NCBI GenBank assembly: GCA_030748495.1
Contig: JASMLX010000016.1
Span: 1-64,000 of the forward strand
Origin: Candidatus Poribacteria bacterium
GTDB lineage: Bacteria; Poribacteria; WGA-4E; UBA9662
Direction of reading: 5' to 3'
Length of the DNA: 64,000 bases
Part shown: piece by piece, positions 9,696 through 17,445 of the stretch
Numbering within the stretch: position 1 is the first letter of the stretch
Layout: every line of letters begins with the position of its first letter
Made by a program: the position numbers and the translations under genes
Notes under the pieces: model-generated
Databases searched by the model: none
Seen by the model: only the letters and a program-made list of their open reading frames with translations
What the model was told of the DNA's origin: nothing

Positions 9696-10469
9696 ATGAA
9701 ACTGGGATTGGTTACTTATAATATGGCTAAGGATTGGGATGTTCCTACCATCATCAAAAACTGCACCGAAACAGGTTTTCAAGGCGTAGAACTTCGTACT
9801 ACGCATGCTCATCAGGTCGAAGTCGATTTATCGGCGACGGAGCGAGCTGATGTCGCGAAAATATTTGCTGATTCGCCAATTGAACTGGCTGGCTTAGGCT
9901 CCGCATTTGACTATCATTCTGCCGATTCCGACGTAGTGCGTCAAAACATTGAAGGAACCAAGGAATACACCAAGTTAGCTGCTGATGTAGGAGCTTCAGG
10001 GGTAAAAGTGCGACCTAACGGTTTTCCAAATGAGGTGCCAAAAGAGAAAACGCTGGAGCAGATTGGCTTGTCCCTGCGGGAGTGTGGGCAATTCGCCAGC
10101 GATTACGATGTTCAGATCCGCTTGGAGGTTCATGGGCGTGGCACGTCAGAACTTCGTCACATCCAAACTATTATCGACATCGCTGACCACGACAATGTTT
10201 TCGTTTGTTGGAACTCCAACTTCGGTGAGGTGGAGGATGGTTCAATTCAAAAACCGTTTGAATTAGTCAAGCACAAAATTGGCTTAGTTCACATCACAGA
10301 ACTACATCGAGTAGAATATCCCTGGCTAGAGTTGTTCACTCTGCTCAAGTCCTCTGGATACGAAGGGTTCACTCTGGCTGAAATCCCCGGTTGTGATAGC
10401 CTATCCGATTCGGTTCGGGTAATGAACTTCTACCGTGCCTTGTGGTCTGAACTGAACCGCACAGATTGA
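9696..10469 (+). CDS. Sugar phosphate isomerase/epimerase, second paralogue
   Basis: A xylose isomerase-like TIM barrel, 257 residues. The ATG at 9696 is chosen over the one at 9684 because GGAGAGG lies between them at the right distance. Metal-site positions are E144 (RLEVH), N173 (CWNSN), H199 (LVHITE) and E229 (LAEIPG). The second position is Asn where the paralogue at 7542 has Asp, so metal binding or specificity may differ. It is monocistronic as far as I can see, with its own promoter, and precedes the isoprenoid/tetrapyrrole cluster by about 100 bases. Confidence 0.8.
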   Translation: MKLGLVTYNMAKDWDVPTIIKNCTETGFQGVELRTTHAHQVEVDLSATERADVAKIFADSPIELAGLGSAFDYHSADSDVVRQNIEGTKEYTKLAADVGASGVKVRPNGFPNEVPKEKTLEQIGLSLRECGQFASDYDVQIRLEVHGRGTSELRHIQTIIDIADHDNVFVCWNSNFGEVEDGSIQKPFELVKHKIGLVHITELHRVEYPWLELFTLLKSSGYEGFTLAEIPGCDSLSDSVRVMNFYRALWSELNRTD

Positions 10470-10573
10470 CCAATACACAATCAAGCTGAAGACATAAGTT
10501 TTGGTTGGAAATAGAATTCGTAGATGGCAACTATTGAGTGAACTAATAACTTACCACTGAGATTACCGTCAGT

Positions 10574-11560
10574 ATGCCCAACTTAACATTTGATCAAATC
10601 ACTCAACCTATTTCTGCAGACTTGGATGATATCGAGCGAATCCTAATTGAGGAGACAGCAATCCAGTATGACTTCGTAGATCAAGCTGTTCGTCATGTTG
10701 TTGAGGGTGGAGGTAAGCGGTTAAGGCCGATTTTGGTGATCTTATCTGGCCAAGCCTGTGGTTATAGCGGCGATGACAGCTATATTCCGGCCGCTTGCGT
10801 GGAACTGATCCACGTAGCCTCTTTGGTACATGATGATGTATTAGACGAAGCCCCAATTCGTAGAGGCCGCACAACTCTGCATTCCAAATGGGGAAATAAG
10901 GTTGCGGTGTTGGTTGGAGATTACCTGCATGCACGGGTTTTGAATATGCTTGTCTCTCGCAAAGCCGATGATCCTGCCTTGGCTATTTTGTCAGAGGCGG
11001 CTCAAGCGATGTGCGAAGGTGAAGTAATACACGCCTACAAAAGTGGTGATTTTGAGATCTTACTCCCGGACTATCTTGATATTGTTAGCCTTAAGACAGG
11101 ACGATTGATTTTAGCCTCATGCCGGATAGGTGCAGTCATTGCCACCGACCAATCCGACAAGATCCAGGCGGTGGCCAGTTATGGCGATGCCATCGGAACT
11201 GCTTTCCAAATTATAGATGATCTCCTCGACTTTACAGCGGAACAGGAAAAACTCGGCAAGCGATCTTTCAACGATTTGCGTGAGGGCAAATTGACTTTTC
11301 CTATGATTTATGCTCGACAACAGTGTACGGCTAAAGAGCGAGAAAAGCTAGAAGTCGTCTTCAATACGGAGTTTGAGGAAGAAGAGACCATCCACTGGAT
11401 TCGTCAATTGATCGACCGATATCAGGTTGAAGACCACTGCTTACAAGTAGCTCAAGATTATGCCAACCAGGCTAAGTTAGCACTCCGGTCGCTACCTGAA
11501 ACGCCGGCCCGTACTGCCTTGGAACATCTTGCCGATTACCTGGTTTCCAGAGACAGATAG
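10574..11560 (+). CDS. Long-chain all-trans polyprenyl diphosphate synthase
   Basis: A trans-prenyltransferase of 328 residues that condenses isopentenyl diphosphate onto an allylic primer to make the quinone side chain. GKRLRP (48-52 region), the first Asp-rich motif DDVLD (87-91) and the second DDLLD (215-219) are intact. The residue five before the first motif is Ala, as in the octaprenyl synthase IspB, which favours a long product. It is the first gene of a plus-strand run; the precorrin-2 dehydrogenase homologue starts 11 bases later. That linkage suggests respiratory-chain biogenesis. Exact chain length is not predictable. Confidence 0.9.
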   Translation: MPNLTFDQITQPISADLDDIERILIEETAIQYDFVDQAVRHVVEGGGKRLRPILVILSGQACGYSGDDSYIPAACVELIHVASLVHDDVLDEAPIRRGRTTLHSKWGNKVAVLVGDYLHARVLNMLVSRKADDPALAILSEAAQAMCEGEVIHAYKSGDFEILLPDYLDIVSLKTGRLILASCRIGAVIATDQSDKIQAVASYGDAIGTAFQIIDDLLDFTAEQEKLGKRSFNDLREGKLTFPMIYARQQCTAKEREKLEVVFNTEFEEEETIHWIRQLIDRYQVEDHCLQVAQDYANQAKLALRSLPETPARTALEHLADYLVSRDR

Positions 11561-11571
11561 ATATAGGTCCA

Positions 11572-12771
11572 ATGTTTTATCCTGCTCATCTCAATCTCTA
11601 CAAGAAATCTTGTCTCGTAATTGGATCTGGTGCCTACGCTGAAAGACGCGTCATATCGCTTTATCGATGCGGAGCTAACATTACCTTAGTCGGTCAAGTT
11701 GGAACCCCGTTGCTAACACGATTAAGTCAAGAAAATGGTATTAGGTGGCAAAAACGCAGCTTTGAAGCAGAAGATCTGGATCGATGTTATCTTTTGGTTT
11801 TTATCGAAACTGAAGATGACGACCTCAATTCGCACATCTTTCATCAAGCGCATACTATACACGGGATTTCTTTGGTTAACGTCCACGATGTGATTTCGGA
11901 ATCGACTTTCGCTCCGACCTCGTTGGTCAACACTGAAGTTATGACCATTAGTATTTCAACAGGTGGACAAAGCCCAGCACTATCGCGCCGTATTCGACAA
12001 CACGTAGAACAATTGGTAGGCATTGATCCTGTGAACCATTTGGCAGAAGAGGAGGTACTTGACAACGCATCTGAGTTTACCTTCGCTCCTTCTACCCAAC
12101 CTCCGTACTATCCAGTTGGATTGATAGTCGAAGGCCAAAGATGTGCCGTTATTAGCCAAAAGCCCAAGAAGGAAAACGACGAAATGCAGCAACGCCTCAA
12201 TCTGCTGGAGAGATGTGGGGCCCAACGGGTTCCAGAGTCGTCGTCACCAACGGCGATTGATGACGTTTTTCTTACGATGGTTGAACAATCGGCTATCGAA
12301 AAAATGGAGAGGCTAGCTACTCAACCTGAACTGGTTGAGGTTATCAATCAGCCAAATCGGAGTCGTTTTATTACCCCTAAATTGATTTCAGACCAAGATC
12401 TGATGATTGGGATTTCAGCTAGAGGGAAAGGGACTGTGGAAATGGCGCAGATACATGCTCAGCTAACCAGACAGTTTGTATCTAATGGCTACGGTAGATT
12501 TCTCGACCTACTGGGTTCTCTACGTCCTACTGTCAGCAATACCGTTCCACTAGCGGAACATCGACAGAAATTTTACAATAACTTAATCTCGCACTCCAGA
12601 CAGACTGGTTCGAAGCAAGCGGATTCGTCTGCACATAGTTCCGCTGCAGAAGATGTGTGTTGCCTCGGCCTTGGCCATCTCGACTGTCAGAGAAGTTGCT
12701 TATTCAATGCAGTTCGGTATCAGAAGTCCAGCTTAGCGCATATTAAATCAGAAATACTGGTCAGCGAATGA
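11572..12771 (+). CDS. Siroheme synthase-like protein with tandem precorrin-2 dehydrogenase domains
   Basis: A 399-residue protein. Residues 1-155 match precorrin-2 dehydrogenase/sirohydrochlorin ferrochelatase (CysG N-domain/Met8), which oxidises precorrin-2 with NAD+. The nucleotide loop GSGAYA (18-23) and the STGGQSPALSRR segment are clear. Residues about 170-335 look like a second, degenerate copy: YYPVGLIVEGQRC parallels the first strand and IGISARGKGTVEMAQI parallels the STGGQSP segment, but the glycine-rich loop is lost. The last 60 residues contain a Cys cluster (VCCLGLGHLDCQRSC). Single-domain homologues are about 150-220 residues. It sits 11 bases after the prenyl synthase and upstream of hemA, so a role in siroheme or a siroheme-derived heme route is likely. 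Ferrochelatase function is not assumed. Confidence 0.75.
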   Translation: MFYPAHLNLYKKSCLVIGSGAYAERRVISLYRCGANITLVGQVGTPLLTRLSQENGIRWQKRSFEAEDLDRCYLLVFIETEDDDLNSHIFHQAHTIHGISLVNVHDVISESTFAPTSLVNTEVMTISISTGGQSPALSRRIRQHVEQLVGIDPVNHLAEEEVLDNASEFTFAPSTQPPYYPVGLIVEGQRCAVISQKPKKENDEMQQRLNLLERCGAQRVPESSSPTAIDDVFLTMVEQSAIEKMERLATQPELVEVINQPNRSRFITPKLISDQDLMIGISARGKGTVEMAQIHAQLTRQFVSNGYGRFLDLLGSLRPTVSNTVPLAEHRQKFYNNLISHSRQTGSKQADSSAHSSAAEDVCCLGLGHLDCQRSCLFNAVRYQKSSLAHIKSEILVSE

Positions 12772-13025
12772 ACCAACTTCAGTTGGTACCGACTTTAGCT
12801 AGTTCTCATGATGCCCTTTCAGGCTGAGTTATTTCTCTGGTCAGAAGTCAGTTAGTTAATGATGTTTGGAATTAAAAACTGGCCACTAAACCACTGATCA
12901 TTACTACATTGATTATCGATAGCCTTGATAGCAAATATACAAATATAGATGCTTCACACTAAAGTTCAGGTATCCAAGTTTCCAATCAAGTTGGGTATAC
13001 GATTGATTGTTTTTAATGGAAAAGT

Positions 13026-14384
13026 ATGAATAAAGTTGTCGTTATGGGAACCAATCACACCGTCGCTCCACTTGAGTTTCGGGAGCGATTGGCATTAATA
13101 CAAACTCAAAATCAGAATGATGACGCAGATGCTTTATACCAGGGTAAAAGCTCGGACCAATCCCCAATCAAGTTGGGAACATGGTTACAAGGAAAATATC
13201 AGATTCAGGGGGCAGTGACCCTTTCAACTTGTAACCGGGTTGAGATCTACGCTACACTCCCATCCGATCAAGATCCTTATCAACTGCGCCGCTTTGTGAC
13301 TGAATCTTTTCAGCTTGAGGGGGAATTGGTTGACAAATATACTTACGTTTATGAAGGGCTAATGGCAATTTTACACCTGTTCCGCGTTAGCTCTAGTTTA
13401 GATTCCATGATCTTAGGAGAACCACAAATTCTGGGTCAGATCAAAGAGGCTTATAGTACCGCACTCAAAGATAATACTGCTGACTTACTGTTGAATCGGC
13501 TTTTCACCAAGGCCATTAGTGTTGGCAAGCAGATTCGTACTCAGACCAACATTGCTTCTGGTGCGGTCTCTGTCAGTTACGCTGCTGTTGTATTAGCCAA
13601 ACAACTTTTCAACCATCTGAAAGATAAAACCGTGGTCATTATAGGCGCGGGAAAAATGAGTGAGTTGACAGTTAAGCATCTGGTCGAAAATGGGGTTTCC
13701 CGTGTGATCGTGGTTAATCGAAGTTGTGAACGTGCTGAACGGGTAGCAGAGATGTTCAACGGAATGCCTGTGATATACCAACCAAATCTCAACTTTTTGG
13801 CACATGCTGATATTGTCATCAGTTCGACTACCGCACCACACCATGTTATCCAGCTTGACCCATTAAAACGGGTGATGCAAAAGCGATCTGATCACCCTAT
13901 GTTCTTGATTGATATTGCTGTTCCGCGTGATATTTCGCCCGAAACAGCTCAACTGGAAAATGTACATCTCTATAATATTGACGATTTACAGGCCGTTGTT
14001 GCTAGCAACTTGCAAGATCGGCAACAGGAAGCGGAATTAGCTGAGAAAATTGCTTCGACTGAAGCAATGAAATTTCACGGTTATTTGAATTCTCTAGGGG
14101 TAACCCCAGCCATTAAATCGCTGAACCAAAAGTTTCAGCAAATCGCCGCTAGAGAACTCGAGTACTGTCTAAAAAAAGGAAATTTGAACCGCCAACAACA
14201 GACAGTGGTCTCGACCATGATTCGATCGCTAATTAAAAAATTATTGGATTCACCTACTCGCCACTTGCGGCAGGTGGCTGCCAATGCGGATCCGATGCAG
14301 CAGATTTGTCTATTGCGAGAGCTATTTTGTCTCGACGACATTGATTCATCTGAATCGGCCGACAATTTCGACATATCTGAATGA
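13026..14384 (+). CDS. hemA: Glutamyl-tRNA reductase
   Basis: Catalyses the first committed step of C5 tetrapyrrole synthesis, reducing glutamyl-tRNA to glutamate-1-semialdehyde with NADPH. 452 residues. The catalytic Cys is C69 in LSTCNRVEIYA; LGEPQILGQIK and the NADPH motif IGAGKMSE are also present. About 19 extra residues lie between the first strand and the catalytic Cys (roughly 27-55) compared with enterobacterial HemA. The start ATG follows GGAAAA. The stop overlaps the hemC start (ATGA), so the two are translationally coupled. A 254-base spacer separates it from the preceding gene. Confidence 0.95.
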   Translation: MNKVVVMGTNHTVAPLEFRERLALIQTQNQNDDADALYQGKSSDQSPIKLGTWLQGKYQIQGAVTLSTCNRVEIYATLPSDQDPYQLRRFVTESFQLEGELVDKYTYVYEGLMAILHLFRVSSSLDSMILGEPQILGQIKEAYSTALKDNTADLLLNRLFTKAISVGKQIRTQTNIASGAVSVSYAAVVLAKQLFNHLKDKTVVIIGAGKMSELTVKHLVENGVSRVIVVNRSCERAERVAEMFNGMPVIYQPNLNFLAHADIVISSTTAPHHVIQLDPLKRVMQKRSDHPMFLIDIAVPRDISPETAQLENVHLYNIDDLQAVVASNLQDRQQEAELAEKIASTEAMKFHGYLNSLGVTPAIKSLNQKFQQIAARELEYCLKKGNLNRQQQTVVSTMIRSLIKKLLDSPTRHLRQVAANADPMQQICLLRELFCLDDIDSSESADNFDISE

Positions 14385-15322
14385 TTGTTATAGGTACGCG
14401 AGGGAGTAAACTAGCTCTCTGGCAAGCCAACCATATTCGAGACCAACTTCAGACCTATTTCCCCGACCTAGAAGTTCATATTCAAATTATCAAGACAACT
14501 GGAGATCGGCCACAAGCTGCAGTTGCAGCTGATATACCCTCTCATGCATCTACTGGTATATCAGCAAAGGGAGCCTTTAGTAAGGAGATTGACCAGGCAC
14601 AGCTAGAGGCGAAAATTGACGTGGCTGTACATAGCCTAAAAGACCTACCGACCGATCTTCCTGTTGGCTTAACGTTGGGTGCTATCCCGATTCGTGAAGA
14701 TGCTAGAGACATGCTAATCAGCAAAAATGGAACCGGACTAGCAGACCTTCGAAGCGGGGAAAAAGTCGGTACTCGTAGCTTGCGTCGCCAGACTCAACTT
14801 CATTATCATCGACCTGATCTAAAGGTTGTTGGCTTGCGGGGAAACGTGGATACCAGAATTCGTAGGTTACACGAAACCGATTTGAGTGCCATTATTTTAG
14901 CTACTGCGGGCCTAAACCGATTGTTCGGTTCACCACCAACCTTACCCCATTTAGAACTGACACCGATTCCGGTCGATCAGATGGTGCCGGCTGTTGGACA
15001 AGGTGCCTTAGCAGTGGTTGCTCGAACCGACGATGTTCAAACTCTGGATCTTCTCAAGAGGATTGATCATTCAATCAGCCGTACCGAAGTTGTGGCTGAA
15101 CGGGCGGCTCTGTCTGCGATGGCTAATGAGACAGAACTAGGTGCAGGATGCCAAATCCCAATCGGTATTTATGCGAAATATACACTGGCCAGACTTCAGA
15201 TGGTCGGTGTAATTTGCTCAGAAAAAGGATTAAACCGAGTCTGCGTTGAAGGATCAATTGATGACCCAATTTCCGTTGGTCAACAGATGGGACAACAGCT
15301 GTTAACTGGTACCTTTAACTGA
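14381..15322 (+). CDS. hemC: Porphobilinogen deaminase (hydroxymethylbilane synthase)
   Basis: Polymerises four porphobilinogens into hydroxymethylbilane. 313 residues, normal length. GTRGSKLALWQ at the N terminus, the active-site segment HSLKDLPTDLP (84-94) and the dipyrromethane-cofactor Cys C257 in GAGCQIPIG are all intact. The start codon overlaps the hemA stop by four bases. The uroporphyrinogen synthase activity expected next is in the cobA-hemD fusion about 60 bases downstream. Confidence 0.96.
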   Translation: MIVIGTRGSKLALWQANHIRDQLQTYFPDLEVHIQIIKTTGDRPQAAVAADIPSHASTGISAKGAFSKEIDQAQLEAKIDVAVHSLKDLPTDLPVGLTLGAIPIREDARDMLISKNGTGLADLRSGEKVGTRSLRRQTQLHYHRPDLKVVGLRGNVDTRIRRLHETDLSAIILATAGLNRLFGSPPTLPHLELTPIPVDQMVPAVGQGALAVVARTDDVQTLDLLKRIDHSISRTEVVAERAALSAMANETELGAGCQIPIGIYAKYTLARLQMVGVICSEKGLNRVCVEGSIDDPISVGQQMGQQLLTGTFN

Positions 15323-15384
15323 TAATAGAAATAACAAATTGACGACTAATCACTGATCTCAGTCCACTAATTTCAGATCTGATC

Positions 15385-16971
15385 ATGAGAGCTGTAGAAA
15401 GAAATATAGATCTTGACGATCGAAGTCGGTCGCCGACCGCTCCGTCTGGAAAAATCTACCTGGTAGGAGCGGGGCCTGGAGATCGAAAACTGATAACGGT
15501 TAAAGGAAAAGAGTGTCTGCAAACAGCGGATGTTGTTGTCTATGACCGTTTGGTGAATCCACAGTTGTTGTCATACTGTCCAGCTAGAACGGAACATGTC
15601 TATGTGGGCAAGCGGGTGGGATCATCAGAGAATCAGCAAGCTGAGATTAACCAGCTTTTAATCCAACGAGCGCAAAAAGGGCAAATCGTTGTTCGGTTGA
15701 AAGGTGGCGATCCACTGATCTTTGGGCGAGGCGGTGAGGAGGTCATGGCAATCGCTGAAGCTGGTGTTACGTTCGAGATTGTCCCCGGAATCACAGCGGG
15801 TCTGGCTGTACCTGCTTATGCCGGTATTCCAGTTACCCATCGTGACTCTGCCTCCTCGGTTTTATTTGTTACAGGCCACTCGGCTAATCAATCGAATATC
15901 GATTGGGAAAAGGTTGCTAAAGGTGTTGATACAATCGTCGTTTTTATGGGGGTGCGTTCTCTCCCTACAGTGGTGGAAAAACTATTAATGCATGGTCGAT
16001 CACCATCGACACCCGTAGCCGTAATCCAGTTCGGGACAACGTCGCAACAACGAACAGTTGTGGGAAAGCTGAGCGATATACGCCAGAAAGCCAAAGATTG
16101 CCAACCACCTGCGGTCACGGTTTTTGGCGAAGTAGTAGAGCTTCGCCAATACTGTCAATGGTTTGACCAAAAACCGCTCTTTGGACGAACTATATTGATT
16201 ACTCGCCCTGTCACTCAAACCGATCAGATAACCTCTCTGCTGGAAGGCAATGGTGCCGAAGTAATCTCTTTTCCTACTGTTGAGATTGTGCCAATTCATC
16301 CTAATACGGATCTCGAACTGGCAATCCAACAACTCTCTCGTTACAATTGGATCATCTTTACCAGTTCTAATGCCGTCGAAATCTTCACCCAAGCCCTGAG
16401 AAACCAGGGTTTTGACTGTCGAGCGTTAGCTTTTACTAAAGTTTGTGCAGTGGGGGAAAAAACCGCTCAAATACTAGAATCTTATGGCATTGTCGCCGAC
16501 TTTATTCCCACTAAATCGACGGGTGAAGTTATTGGCCGTGAACTGCCGAGAGTTAAAAACCAACAGATTTTACTGCCTCGTTCTAAAATTGGGAGACGGG
16601 AAATCTTCGATCAGTTGCAACAACGTGGTGCAATTATCAAGGATCTTCCAATTTACGAAACTGTTCGTCCAGACCATGCAGGTCGTATTGACCAAATCCG
16701 GGTCATTCAAAAGCGGTTAGCTAACGGTGAGATTGATATGGCCATCTTTACTAGTCCCTCAACCTTAAATAACTTTCTAACCCAAAAATGTTATGTGGAC
16801 GACTTTAATCCCGTAGAATCTCTGACAAAAATGGCAGCTACAGCGATCGGCCAAACGACCAAAGCCTACGCTGCTGAAAACGATATCCACATCGACCTTG
16901 TGCCCGATAGCCCATCAATGGAAAATTTGGCAGAATCAGTGGTCGATTTCTTTCATAAAACAAAAGGTTAA
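15385..16971 (+). CDS. cobA-hemD: Uroporphyrinogen-III C-methyltransferase / uroporphyrinogen-III synthase fusion
   Basis: A bifunctional 528-residue protein. Residues about 24-265 are the SAM-dependent methyltransferase that makes precorrin-2, with LVGAGPGD near the start and GRGGEEV and VVPGITA-type motifs. Residues about 270-528 are uroporphyrinogen-III synthase, recognisable from ITRPVTQTDQI and the FTSSNAVE segment. This fusion is known in many bacteria. It gives one chain that closes the ring and then diverts product towards siroheme or cobalamin, which fits the precorrin-2 dehydrogenase upstream. The first 20 residues are unlike the family and could be a linker or a start placed too far upstream. 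ccmE begins four bases after the stop. Confidence 0.93.
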   Translation: MRAVERNIDLDDRSRSPTAPSGKIYLVGAGPGDRKLITVKGKECLQTADVVVYDRLVNPQLLSYCPARTEHVYVGKRVGSSENQQAEINQLLIQRAQKGQIVVRLKGGDPLIFGRGGEEVMAIAEAGVTFEIVPGITAGLAVPAYAGIPVTHRDSASSVLFVTGHSANQSNIDWEKVAKGVDTIVVFMGVRSLPTVVEKLLMHGRSPSTPVAVIQFGTTSQQRTVVGKLSDIRQKAKDCQPPAVTVFGEVVELRQYCQWFDQKPLFGRTILITRPVTQTDQITSLLEGNGAEVISFPTVEIVPIHPNTDLELAIQQLSRYNWIIFTSSNAVEIFTQALRNQGFDCRALAFTKVCAVGEKTAQILESYGIVADFIPTKSTGEVIGRELPRVKNQQILLPRSKIGRREIFDQLQQRGAIIKDLPIYETVRPDHAGRIDQIRVIQKRLANGEIDMAIFTSPSTLNNFLTQKCYVDDFNPVESLTKMAATAIGQTTKAYAAENDIHIDLVPDSPSMENLAESVVDFFHKTKG

Positions 16972-16974
16972 ATT

Positions 16975-17427
16975 ATGGGTCAAAATACTCATCGAAAAAA
17001 AGTAATTGGTGCCAGCTTAATCCTGATCTGTGCTATGGTCTACTGGATAGCGACAGGTGTGAAAAATACCAGTATTCGGCATTTCTCACCGGATCAACTA
17101 ATCTTAAATGCCACCAGTGTCGATCAAAAAGGTATTCAAGTCGATGGGGTTATTTGTGAAGGTTCTTCCCGTTGGAAAGCGTCAGAACTGGAATTGACCT
17201 TTGCTGTTCGAGACCTGCAAGATACCGCTCAGGTTAAAGTGATCTCGACGGGGATGGTGCGGCCCGATAATTTTCACGACGGTGGCAATGTCTTTGTCGA
17301 AGGAATTTACGATGCGGATAAAAACCTAATTCGTGCGACTAAAGTCCAAACCAAATGTGCCTCTAAGTACGAAAATGCTGAGCCGGATAATTCCTCTAAA
17401 AGAGCCCAAACGGGTAAGGAAATCTAA
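16975..17427 (+). CDS. ccmE: CcmE-type heme chaperone with CXXXY motif
   Basis: A cytochrome c maturation heme chaperone of 150 residues. One N-terminal membrane segment (about 9-28) anchors an OB-fold domain outside the cytoplasm. In most CcmE proteins heme is attached to His in an HXXXY motif; here the position reads CASKY (C128, Y132), the variant described in archaea and some sulfate reducers. An additional Cys (C61) is also present. The gene lies between cobA-hemD and ccmF with spacings of 3 and 18 bases, so it is clearly in the same transcript. The variant assignment is from sequence only. Confidence 0.85.
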   Translation: MGQNTHRKKVIGASLILICAMVYWIATGVKNTSIRHFSPDQLILNATSVDQKGIQVDGVICEGSSRWKASELELTFAVRDLQDTAQVKVISTGMVRPDNFHDGGNVFVEGIYDADKNLIRATKVQTKCASKYENAEPDNSSKRAQTGKEI

Positions 17428-17445
17428 GTTCTCCGTCCACCTAAA

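Noticed and set aside
11572..12771. AhbA/AhbB-type decarboxylase as the second half of the CysG-like protein
   Set aside because: Those proteins have an AsnC-type fold with a helix-turn-helix; the motif order here follows the precorrin-2 dehydrogenase domain instead.
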